From Bacteroidales bacterium (lineage in GTDB: Bacteria; Bacteroidota; Bacteroidia; Bacteroidales; Muribaculaceae), in assembly GCA_004555955.1 (NCBI GenBank), contig SFJG01000034.1, forward strand, positions 1-27,629: DNA of 27,629 bases, read 5' to 3'. Shown here one piece after another: positions 20,722 to 27,629 of this stretch (position 1 is its first letter; each line of letters starts with the position of its first letter). A program made the translations under genes and the position numbers. Under the pieces are notes generated by a model. That model had not been told where the DNA came from, searched no databases, and saw nothing but the letters and a program-made list of their open reading frames with translations.

Positions 20722-23700
20722 TGTTTTTGCTTTTTACGTTTTACAAACCATTCGTAGATAATCGGCATCACGAAGATGTTAAGCAGAGTGGATGTCAGCA
20801 GACCTCCGAGGACGACGATAGCCATCGGACTCTGAATCTCGTTGCCGGGTTTGTCGCCGTTGATAATCAGCGGTATGAGTGCCAGTGCGGAGGTCAGAGC
20901 TGTCATAAGAATCGGGTTTAGTCGGTCGACTGAGCCATCGATAATTGATTGGCGCAAGCCTTCGCCTTCGTCTTGCAGGTGACGATATTTGCTGATGAGT
21001 AGGATGCCGTTGCGGGTAGCTACGCCGAAGAGCGTAATGAAGCCGATAATCGACGGGATGCTGACCACGCTCGACGTGCAAGCTACAGCCAATACGCCGC
21101 CGATGAGAGCAAGGGGCAGGCTGACGAGTACCAAGCCGGAGAGCGATGCGCTGTGGAATTCGCCGTAGAGGAGCAAGAACACCACGAAGACAGCCAGAAT
21201 TGTTGTCAGGGCGAGCGTGCGCGATGCCGCGCGTGCCGATTCGAACTGCCCGCCATATTCGATGCGGTAGCCTTCGGGGAGAGTTATGGTAGAGTCGATG
21301 GTCTTTTGGATGTCGTCGACAACGCTCCCGACGTCGCGTCCCGAGACGTTTGCCGAAATTACCAATTTGCGTTGTACGTTTTCGCGCGATATCGTGTTCG
21401 GACCGCCGACGCTAACCACTTCAGCCACTTCGCCGAGCGGCACTTTTCCACCGTCGGCAGTGTCGATGAGGGCGTTTCGCACGTCGTCGGCAGTCATCGT
21501 TTCGGGGTCGCCGATTCGCAGAATCAAGTCGAAGCTGCGTTGTCCTTCGTAGATGTCGGCAAGTTTTGCGCCGGAGAAGGCGAGTTCGATAAATCTGTTA
21601 AATTCGTCGATGGTGATGCCGTAGCGAGCCATTGCAGCGCGATTGGGGCGCACTTGCAGTTGCGGCGTTTCCGTTTGTTGTTCGACCGCGACGTCGACGA
21701 GTCCTTCGATGCCGGAGATGGTCGCCTTGATGCGGTTGCCGAGCATATACATTTTGCTGATGTCGGTGCCGAAGAGTTTGATGGCAACGGCGGCGCGTGT
21801 GCCCGACAGCATGTGGTCGATGCGGTGACCGAGCGGCTGACCTACCGTAGCGGCGATGCCCGGGATGGAAGCCATGCAACGGCGCATGTCGTTGAACACC
21901 TCTTCGCGGCTGCGGTCGCCGAGCGTAAACTGCACGTCGATTTCGGCGCTGTTAGTGGCTTGCGAGTGTTCGTCGAGTTCGCCACGTCCGGTGCGGCGCG
22001 CTGTGGCGGTCACTTCCGGAATCTTTAGCAATTCGCGCTCAATAAGATTTCCCAAGCGGTTGTTCACTTCGAGCGAAACGCCGGGTTTTGCCACCGCAGA
22101 GATGGTTGCCGAGCCCTCGTTGAAGTCCGGTAAGAAACTGCTACCCATCGTCAGAAGTAGCACCACGGAGGTGACGAGAAGTGCCGCTGTCGAGGCTATA
22201 ACGATGCGGCGATGGCTGAGCACAGTCTCCAAAGCGCGGCGGTAGGCGGCGGTGAGTCGGCGCGTGAGCCACGGTTGGCGCTCGTTTCGACTGAGGTAGC
22301 GGTCGTCAGCGAGGATCATTCGGCATAGCAGCGGTGTGACTGTCATTGCCACTATGAGCGACATAAACAGCGCGATGATGTAAGCCACGCCCAGCGGCTT
22401 GAGCATACGTCCTTCCATACCCGAAAGGAAGAATAGCGGTACGAAAGCCACCATAATAATCAAGGTGGCATTGAGAATCGACGAGCGTATCTCTGCACTT
22501 GCTTCGTAGACCACCGTAAACGCCGAGCGTCGCTCCTGTGGCGGTAATTGGAAGTTTTGTCGTAACCGTTTGTAGACGTTTTCGACGTCGATAATGGCGT
22601 CGTCGACCAGCGAGCCGATGGCGATGCACATACCGCCGAGGGTCATCGTGTTGATATCCATCCCCAGCAGGTTAAGCACAATCAGCGTGCCCATCAGTGA
22701 CAGCGGGATGGCTATCACAGAAATAATCGTTGTGCGATAGCTGTTAAGAAATACGAAAAGAATCAAGATGACAAACACGGCACCTTCGGCGAGGGCACGA
22801 CCCACGTTGTCGATGCTCGTTTCGATAAAATCCGCTTGGCGGAAGATTTTTGTGTCCATACGCACGTCGGCAGGCAGCGATTTGCTGATGTTCGCCAGGT
22901 TTGCCTCAATGCGTTCTGTGACGTTCAGCGTGTTGATGTTCGGCTGTTTCGACACCGAGAGAATCACCGCCGGAGCGGCATTCTGCGAGGCATGGCCCAT
23001 CTTGACGGCACTGCCAATGCGTACGTCGGCGACGTCGGAGAGCACTACCGGGCGGCCGTCGACGGTCTTGACAGGCGTAGCGCCCAAGGCGTCGATGTCG
23101 CAGGTTCGTGCCATGCCGCGTAGGGCGTATTCGTTGCCGAACTGACGTATTACGCCGCCCGTAGAGTTGCTGCCCAAACTACGGCACACGGCTTCCAAGT
23201 CAGCCATCGTTACGCCGTAGACGTTCATTTGCTGCGGATTGGCAACCACCTGGTATTGGCGCAAATCTCCGCCGATAATTGTCACTTGCGACACGCCGCC
23301 GGTAGCCAGTATGGCGGGTTTGACCACCCATTCGGCAAGCGTCCGCAAGTCTGCCATCGAGGTAGAGTCGGCTTGCAGCCCGATAAAGAGAATTTCGCCC
23401 ATCACGCTCGATTGTGGAGCCATGACCGGGCTGATTCCCTCCGGCAATGTTTCGCCGAGGGCTACCATTTTTTCGCTTACTATCTGTCGAGCGCGAAAGA
23501 CGTCCATTCCCCAGTCGAACTCAGTCCACACAAACGAGTAGCCGTACATCGATGCCGAGCGCACGCGGCGCACGTTTGTCGCACCATTGACAGCCGTTTC
23601 TATGGGAAATGTCACCAGGCGCTCCACTTCTTCGGTAGCCATGCCGTGTGCGTCGGTCATAATAACCACCGTAGGCGCTGTCAGGTCGGGGAAGACGTCG

Positions 23701-23813
23701 ACGTCCATATTGCGCATCGACCCAACGCCGCCTGCAATGAGCAGCACAGCGCCGACAAGCACAAACAGGCGGTTTTTCAGCGAAAACCGTATGATTGAAT
23801 TTATGATGTTCAT
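20718..23813 (-). CDS. CusA/CzcA-family heavy-metal RND efflux pump
   Basis: The 1031-residue product has the HME-RND length and signatures: an N-terminal membrane helix, the DVDVFPDLTAPTV porter entry, and the TM4 segment GGMCIAIGSLVDDAIIDVENVYKRL with two adjacent Asp. The TM4 form AIG..VDDAI.DVEN is closer to the Cu(I)/Ag(I) CusA type than to the DFG..VDGAVV form of the Zn/Co/Cd CzcA type, so monovalent copper or silver is a reasonable but unproven guess. The periplasmic RIDHMLSGTRA segment is typical of Bacteroidetes members. The ribosome binding site GGAGGG lies just before the start, 18 bp after the adaptor gene. Confidence 0.95.
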   Translation of the reverse strand: MNIINSIIRFSLKNRLFVLVGAVLLIAGGVGSMRNMDVDVFPDLTAPTVVIMTDAHGMATEEVERLVTFPIETAVNGATNVRRVRSASMYGYSFVWTEFDWGMDVFRARQIVSEKMVALGETLPEGISPVMAPQSSVMGEILFIGLQADSTSMADLRTLAEWVVKPAILATGGVSQVTIIGGDLRQYQVVANPQQMNVYGVTMADLEAVCRSLGSNSTGGVIRQFGNEYALRGMARTCDIDALGATPVKTVDGRPVVLSDVADVRIGSAVKMGHASQNAAPAVILSVSKQPNINTLNVTERIEANLANISKSLPADVRMDTKIFRQADFIETSIDNVGRALAEGAVFVILILFVFLNSYRTTIISVIAIPLSLMGTLIVLNLLGMDINTMTLGGMCIAIGSLVDDAIIDVENVYKRLRQNFQLPPQERRSAFTVVYEASAEIRSSILNATLIIMVAFVPLFFLSGMEGRMLKPLGVAYIIALFMSLIVAMTVTPLLCRMILADDRYLSRNERQPWLTRRLTAAYRRALETVLSHRRIVIASTAALLVTSVVLLLTMGSSFLPDFNEGSATISAVAKPGVSLEVNNRLGNLIERELLKIPEVTATARRTGRGELDEHSQATNSAEIDVQFTLGDRSREEVFNDMRRCMASIPGIAATVGQPLGHRIDHMLSGTRAAVAIKLFGTDISKMYMLGNRIKATISGIEGLVDVAVEQQTETPQLQVRPNRAAMARYGITIDEFNRFIELAFSGAKLADIYEGQRSFDLILRIGDPETMTADDVRNALIDTADGGKVPLGEVAEVVSVGGPNTISRENVQRKLVISANVSGRDVGSVVDDIQKTIDSTITLPEGYRIEYGGQFESARAASRTLALTTILAVFVVFLLLYGEFHSASLSGLVLVSLPLALIGGVLAVACTSSVVSIPSIIGFITLFGVATRNGILLISKYRHLQDEGEGLRQSIIDGSVDRLNPILMTALTSALALIPLIINGDKPGNEIQSPMAIVVLGGLLTSTLLNIFVMPIIYEWFVKRKKQKQ

Positions 23814-23831
23814 TGTATTAGCCCTCCTTCG

Positions 23832-25337
23832 TTAGTGCACGTGTCCCGAATGAGCGTCGAGAGCTCCCGAAGCCTGCGCGAGTTTGACCATCACGGCGCC
23901 GCGCGTCACAATGCGTTCGCCCGTCTTAACTCCCGACACAATCTGATAGCGCAGCCCGTCGGTTGCGCCAAGGGTGACCTCGCGCTTTTCGAATAGTTCG
24001 GGCGTTAGTTGCACAAACACAAAGTGGTTGCCCATTTCTTCGACCACAGCGTCGACAGGCACGGCAATGCAGTTGGTTGTGCTACGCAGTGTGATGTACA
24101 TATCAACAAAAGAGCCGGGCAACAAGTCTGCCTTGTTTGCCACCTCAAACACTACCGGAACGAGTGCCGAGCCGCTTGAGGTCGACTTGCCGTACGACAC
24201 CATTCTGCCGCCCAACTCGGCAAGGCTGTAGACTGTGTCGCTGTTGAGTCGGCGCAGATTGGCTGACACGATATTCTTGAGTTCATCGTAGTATTTCGGT
24301 TGAATTTCTGCTGTTATGTAAAGATTGCGATTTTGCGAAACCGCGGCAATCTGACGTCCGGCTTCTACATATTCGCCGTTGCCGGCATAGAGCGCCGTGA
24401 TATATCCCGCGATAGGCGACACCACCGACTGGCGACCGCCGGCAAAGTTGCGTTGCAGAGCCTCGTACTCAGCCTTTGCCGCCTCATAGGTGCGGCGTGC
24501 TTCGAGCAAATCGGCTTCGCTGACAATGCGGTCGGCGGCGAGGGTTTTCTTGCGCTCATAGTTTTGGAGCGCAAACTCGTAGTCGCTGCGAGCGCGACTG
24601 AGTCGTACCGACAAATTGTCGTCGGCAGTAGTACTCGCATCGATGCTGAACAGCGCCGTGCCCGCGCCTACTTGTTGCCCTTCGACAACCGGTCGCGAGT
24701 AGGTCAATACGCCCGATGCAGCGGCTACAATTACACGTTGGTCGCTCGGCGATGGTTCTATGCGTCCAACTGTCTTGATTACTCCGCCGAACGGCTCCGG
24801 ACGACATTCTCCGGTGGCAAAATCTACTTTCCAACTCTGCTCCTTAGTAAATTTAACGGCAACGTCGGCGTGATGTTCAACAGCTTCAGCCGCCTCGTGT
24901 GCTTCGTGCTCGTCGTCGAACACGGTAACACTCATTCGAAGCGTTTCGCTGCCTTGAATAGCCACAACGAGTTCGCCGTTGCCCGTCGTTTGCGGCTCGA
25001 GTTCAAATCGATAGATGCCGCCTTCAGCCTCTGTCGGCTCAGCCTTTACCGCCTTGCCGCCAACGTTCAGCGACACGTTGACCGTTGCCTCGGCGATGGG
25101 TTTGAAGTCGGTCAAATTTGTGAGATGCAATGCGATGTGTTGTTCTTCGCCAACCACCAACGGCGTAACTTCGGCAAACGCTTCGACGTGCGCGCCATAG
25201 GCAGTCAGTGCCAAAGTGGCGTCGTGGACGTGCCCCTCATGCTCGTGTTCATGCTCGTCGCCGTGGCTGTGGTTGTGACATCCCGAAACGGCAACCGACA
25301 TAAGGATTGCCGCCATTATAGAATATAGCGTTCTCAT
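23832..25337 (-). CDS. CusB-like periplasmic adaptor with His-rich ends
   Basis: The 501-residue lipoprotein has lipobox VSGC. The mature N-terminus is a dense metal-binding tract (HNHSHGDEHEHEHEGHVHD), and the C-terminus ends SGHVH. After an extra N-terminal beta domain (about 40-150) come the usual HlyD-type parts: barrel-sandwich hybrid halves (VVAAASGVLTYSRPVVEGQQVGAGTALFSID, SPIAGYITALYAGNGEYVEAG) around a helical hairpin (LSRARSDYEFALQNYERKKTL), then beta-barrel and membrane-proximal domains. It links the pump to the outer-membrane factor and may load metal. A strong GAGGAGGA site precedes the ATG. Confidence 0.94.
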   Translation of the reverse strand: MRTLYSIMAAILMSVAVSGCHNHSHGDEHEHEHEGHVHDATLALTAYGAHVEAFAEVTPLVVGEEQHIALHLTNLTDFKPIAEATVNVSLNVGGKAVKAEPTEAEGGIYRFELEPQTTGNGELVVAIQGSETLRMSVTVFDDEHEAHEAAEAVEHHADVAVKFTKEQSWKVDFATGECRPEPFGGVIKTVGRIEPSPSDQRVIVAAASGVLTYSRPVVEGQQVGAGTALFSIDASTTADDNLSVRLSRARSDYEFALQNYERKKTLAADRIVSEADLLEARRTYEAAKAEYEALQRNFAGGRQSVVSPIAGYITALYAGNGEYVEAGRQIAAVSQNRNLYITAEIQPKYYDELKNIVSANLRRLNSDTVYSLAELGGRMVSYGKSTSSGSALVPVVFEVANKADLLPGSFVDMYITLRSTTNCIAVPVDAVVEEMGNHFVFVQLTPELFEKREVTLGATDGLRYQIVSGVKTGERIVTRGAVMVKLAQASGALDAHSGHVH

Positions 25338-25355
25338 ACGAAAGTCCTCCTCGTT

Positions 25356-25574
25356 CTATTGTTGGATGCTGTCGACGGGTGTGCTGCATGGCTTGTCGCC
25401 CGGGCAGCAGTCGTGGTTGGCGCAGTCGCTGTGAGGACACGGTTTTTCGGCAGGTTTGCCGATTTCTTGTTCGATGGGGAGACGACTTTCCTCTCGTGTT
25501 TTGTTTTCATTGCCGCCGCAAGAAGCAAGCGCAAAGAGTGATATGGTTGCGATTATTATTGCTGATAGTTTCAT
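25356..25574 (-). CDS. Small Cys-rich lipoprotein of the metal operon
   Basis: The 72-residue product has lipobox LASC and a charged linker. Its C-terminal cluster CPHSDCANHDCCPGDKPC contains five Cys and two His, a likely metal-binding site. It sits 18 bp upstream of the adaptor gene. A periplasmic metal buffer or chaperone feeding the pump is the natural inference. I do not recognise a named family. Confidence 0.8.
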   Translation of the reverse strand: MKLSAIIIATISLFALASCGGNENKTREESRLPIEQEIGKPAEKPCPHSDCANHDCCPGDKPCSTPVDSIQQ

Positions 25575-25623
25575 GATTTTTAATGTTTTAAATGTTATTA
25601 AAAAGAATTGGAAATTGAGACTA

Positions 25624-26034
25624 TCAGCAGAAAGGCGGAGCGCGCGTCGATGTCGACGTCCGATGTGCGGGTGCGATTTTCAGCACATCGCCGACGAAGA
25701 GTGTTGCGACAAAGCAGTCGAAGCGTTGAGGCATCACCGTAGGAGCCGTAAGCGTTGCCGACAGCATGTCGAGCGCCTTCGCCGTGCGCTTAATCGGTGT
25801 AAAAGCGATGAGGTGGTTGCGATGATTGTCGTTGAGCGTCGACAGCATCAGCGTAGAGCCGAACGTGCAGTCGTCGTGGTGATGGTGATGATGGTCGTCT
25901 TCGCAAGGCACGCTCATCGACAGCATCGAAATGATTTCGACACTGTCGTCGTGGTGCACGTGAGGGATAACGGTATGGACCGCCACTGCGACACTTGCAA
26001 GCGCCACAAGAACCATCGACAATATGACCTTCAT
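25624..26034 (-). CDS. His-rich exported protein at the head of the metal operon
   Basis: The start at 26032-26034 (MKVILSMVLVALASVAVAV) is preferred over an upstream ATG, because the predicted transcript begins near 26055. The 136-residue product has a signal peptide or membrane anchor. It then has VHTVIPHVHHDD and a run EDDHHHHHHDDC, an obvious metal-binding stretch. The C-terminal half is unremarkable until a Thr/Arg-rich tail ending in Cys. Similar His-rich proteins (possibly DUF6769, from memory) precede CusA-type operons in Bacteroidetes. A role in sensing or buffering periplasmic metal is inferred. Confidence 0.75.
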   Translation of the reverse strand: MKVILSMVLVALASVAVAVHTVIPHVHHDDSVEIISMLSMSVPCEDDHHHHHHDDCTFGSTLMLSTLNDNHRNHLIAFTPIKRTAKALDMLSATLTAPTVMPQRFDCFVATLFVGDVLKIAPAHRTSTSTRAPPFC

Positions 26035-26059
26035 TCGTTTCACGTCGTCCAATTTGCCA

Positions 26060-26091
26060 CAAAAATAGCAAAACCGAATGATATTTCCAAA
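26060..26091 (-). promoter_or_regulatory. Promoter of the heavy-metal efflux operon
   Basis: TTTG (26088-26091) and TATTTTTG (26060-26067) on the minus strand are 20 bases apart. It is the only strong promoter found for the five genes down to 19549. No clear operator palindrome or adjacent regulator gene is visible. Confidence 0.8.
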
Positions 26092-26167
26092 TTTCACCCC
26101 TTCCCGTCCCGAACCGAATCCCCGGGCAAATAGCAGCGACTGTCATATCAGAATTATTGAAAACCGT

Positions 26168-26198
26168 TTTGATTTCCGACGGGAATGGTGTAATTTTG
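26168..26198 (+). promoter_or_regulatory. Promoter upstream of the composite ORF
   Basis: TTTG (26168-26171) and TAATTTTG (26191-26198) are 19 bases apart. A small hairpin CCTAT-CGAC-ATAGG (26199-26212) lies just downstream, within the predicted start region. Confidence 0.65.
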
Positions 26199-26272
26199 CC
26201 TATCGACATAGGCTTGAGTCGTTTTTATGCAAACATCTTCGAAATCTTTTACTTGTGAAACCGAAATAGTTT

Positions 26273-27451
26273 ATGGGAAAGACATTGAAAACAACATATA
26301 TGATTATGCTGAAAATCATAATCATCATCGCTGTCATCTTCGCACTAAAATGGTTGTGGGTGGCAATCTCTACCGGTGGACAAGGCTCTTTTGACGGCGA
26401 AAAATCAGAAATTCTACGTAGGCGAAACTATCTTGCCGGCAAGCTTATAACGTCGCCCCGTGCAGTGCTTAATGAAATGCCCGATGGAATAGGTAGTCAG
26501 TTCAAGGGAGAATGGGCTATATATTCTTGCTCGATGTTTACAGCGGCTCTGGTAAACATCGGAAAGCTATATCCTGAGGAGAACGAAAAGTCCGTAGAGC
26601 AAATAGAACGGCTTATAGAAATCGTTATGTCACAGGAGTTTAGGAAATATGACGCTGACAGATGGCATGAAGATCCGTTAGATAGCCTCGACAGTGATAG
26701 CAGTCACATGTCATACCTGAGCATTTTGGCTTGGATGATGAGTGGTTACAAGGCTTGCCGACATCGTCACTCATTCGACCACCAAGTATATGGACGGACA
26801 CGCAATGGCTGTCGGCGGCGCGATTGTCGACAGCGGCAACTTCGACTGGACGGCGCATGCCGACCGACTACGGGCGGGCTTTACACACAGGTCGGAGAGC
26901 TTTACGGCTTCCCGATAAAGGTGGTCAGCGAAAGGATACTCAAAGAGGGATTGGAGTTCACCGACAACCGTTTCGTGGTTGAAGGAAACTACAAGTACAC
27001 CTACAACAACGGGCATCTGGCGATGGCTGACCCGGTGGCCGCCGCCCGAAACTTCCTCAACGCGATTGAGAGAATCCCCTCCATCATCGACCAGTACAAG
27101 GCGAAGAATGAGGTCTTGGAACGTGAGATACCGCAGTTGCAGGATATAGCGGGCAAGGTTTGGAAGAAGGAGGACGAGCTGAAGCAGTTGAAGTCCGAAC
27201 TTGCCGCCCTCGACCGCAAGATACAGCTGGAGCTTGCTCCGCCTACACCAGAAGTCGCCGAAAAAGAGAATGATGGGCAACAGGTCAAACCGGAAATGGA
27301 AGATGTGCGGAACGGGCAGCCGCAATATCACGGAGTTACACCGCCGCAGATACGCAGTCCGGCGGATAGTATCGTTGCCAACCATGTCATAATCGGGCGT
27401 CCAGGGCTGTATGCCAAGGAGGAAACCCGGTCCAAAGGATTGAAAATATAA
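26273..27451 (+). CDS. Composite ORF: membrane-anchored N-terminus joined to a mobile-element protein C-terminus
   Basis: The continuous frame of 392 residues is built from unrelated parts. Residues 1 to about 160 carry one membrane helix (IMLKIIIIIAVIFALKWLWVAI) and a soluble region (DGIGSQFKGEWAIYSCSMFTAALVNIG, SSHMSYLSILAWMMSGYK), resembling a larger anchored Bacteroidetes protein that stops abruptly. Residues about 161-198 are Arg/Cys-rich nonsense, because the DNA there codes an aminotransferase-fold enzyme in another frame. From about 200 on (FPIKVVSERILKEGLEFTDN, EGNYKYTYNNGHLAMAD, then coiled coil QLKSELAALDRKIQ) it matches my memory of the C-terminus of the large helicase/DNA methylase of Bacteroides conjugative transposons. 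It is most likely a recombination scar or an assembly chimera, not a working gene. Confidence 0.6.
   Translation: MGKTLKTTYMIMLKIIIIIAVIFALKWLWVAISTGGQGSFDGEKSEILRRRNYLAGKLITSPRAVLNEMPDGIGSQFKGEWAIYSCSMFTAALVNIGKLYPEENEKSVEQIERLIEIVMSQEFRKYDADRWHEDPLDSLDSDSSHMSYLSILAWMMSGYKACRHRHSFDHQVYGRTRNGCRRRDCRQRQLRLDGACRPTTGGLYTQVGELYGFPIKVVSERILKEGLEFTDNRFVVEGNYKYTYNNGHLAMADPVAAARNFLNAIERIPSIIDQYKAKNEVLEREIPQLQDIAGKVWKKEDELKQLKSELAALDRKIQLELAPPTPEVAEKENDGQQVKPEMEDVRNGQPQYHGVTPPQIRSPADSIVANHVIIGRPGLYAKEETRSKGLKI
26755..26865 (+). pseudogene. Fragment of an O-acetylhomoserine sulfhydrylase-type PLP enzyme
   Basis: In the frame of GCC at 26757 the DNA encodes ADIVTHSTTKYMDGHA, then VGGAIVDSGNFDWTAHAD. 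This is the PLP-lysine motif (STTKY, Lys binding the cofactor) and following segment of Cys/Met-metabolism enzymes of the MetY type. Only about 37 codons are present. Upstream and downstream sequence is unrelated, and TGCCGAC occurs at both ends (26756-26762 and 26858-26864). It lies out of frame inside the composite ORF. Confidence 0.75.
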
Positions 27452-27476
27452 CCTTAGGAATTTTATCTGAAGTATT

Positions 27477-27576
27477 AATAGGGGCTATCCCAAAAGGTCT
27501 AAAAGTAAATTTTATCCTCTCTGCAAGTATCTGCAGGATGGCAACTGCATTTTTTTCTTTTTGGGCAGCCCTTATT
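27477..27576. repeat. 100-bp inverted-repeat element, MITE-like or insertion-sequence end
   Basis: The left end AATAGGGGCTATCCCAAAAG (27477-27496) and the right end (27557-27576), read as its reverse complement AATAAGGGCTGCCCAAAAAG, form imperfect terminal inverted repeats of about 20 bp. About 60 bases lie between them. Ends of the type GGGGCTGTCCCAAAAG occur on insertion sequences of Bacteroidetes, so this may be a non-autonomous derivative. A stem-loop terminator for the composite ORF is an alternative reading. Confidence 0.55.
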
Positions 27577-27629
27577 AAAATTTATTCTTATTTTAGGTTA
27601 TATACATTCATGTCCATTTATGTAAAAAA

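Overview
The window looks like a Bacteroidales chromosome (Muribaculaceae, Bacteroidaceae or Prevotellaceae type; the family cannot be fixed from sequence alone). Support comes from many promoters with the Bacteroidetes pattern TAnnTTTG, often with TTTG 19-20 bases upstream; lipoproteins; a DUF4369-like lipoprotein; a Bacteroidales-style CusA/CzcA efflux operon; and, at the right end, a piece resembling the large helicase/methylase proteins of Bacteroides conjugative transposons. Most of the window is housekeeping on the minus strand. The accessory material lies at the two ends.

Left part (1-5621): an unidentified C-terminal stub is followed by a terminator that appears to be the original comM terminator. 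Next comes a decayed TIR-Sel1 gene, then comM (YifB), which overlaps an upstream lipoprotein gene. A 21-bp piece of the comM 3' end is present on both sides of the TIR-Sel1 gene. The distal copy still carries an in-frame TGA stop and sits 20 bp before a terminator, so the TIR-Sel1 segment looks like a promoterless insertion into the last codons of comM. An outer-membrane phospholipase A gene diverges from the lipoprotein.

Middle part (5622-18600): rnz, natA and natB form one tightly packed run. An extended RluA-type pseudouridine synthase follows the L21/L27 ribosomal protein operon. Next is a three-gene cluster of an M48 metalloprotease and two small proteins, in which two of the three products end in zinc ribbons. 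A small Tyr/Asp-rich lipoprotein converges on a 1334-residue secreted endonuclease I with mirrored jelly-roll domains. A GNAT acetyltransferase carries a C-terminal frameshift.

Right part (18601-27629): tRNA-Phe; a promoter/terminator-bounded transcript encoding a possible 21-residue microprotein; and a probable small RNA with an excellent promoter and two hairpins. A five-gene heavy-metal operon follows (His-rich exported protein, Cys-rich lipoprotein, CusB-like adaptor, CusA-like pump, TolC-like outer-membrane factor) under one well-formed promoter at 26060-26091. The window ends in a composite ORF made of three unrelated pieces: a membrane-anchored protein N-terminus, about 110 bp of an O-acetylhomoserine sulfhydrylase-type gene in another frame, and a conjugative-transposon protein C-terminus. 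It is followed by a 100-bp inverted-repeat element. The composite ORF is either a recombination scar or an assembly chimera.
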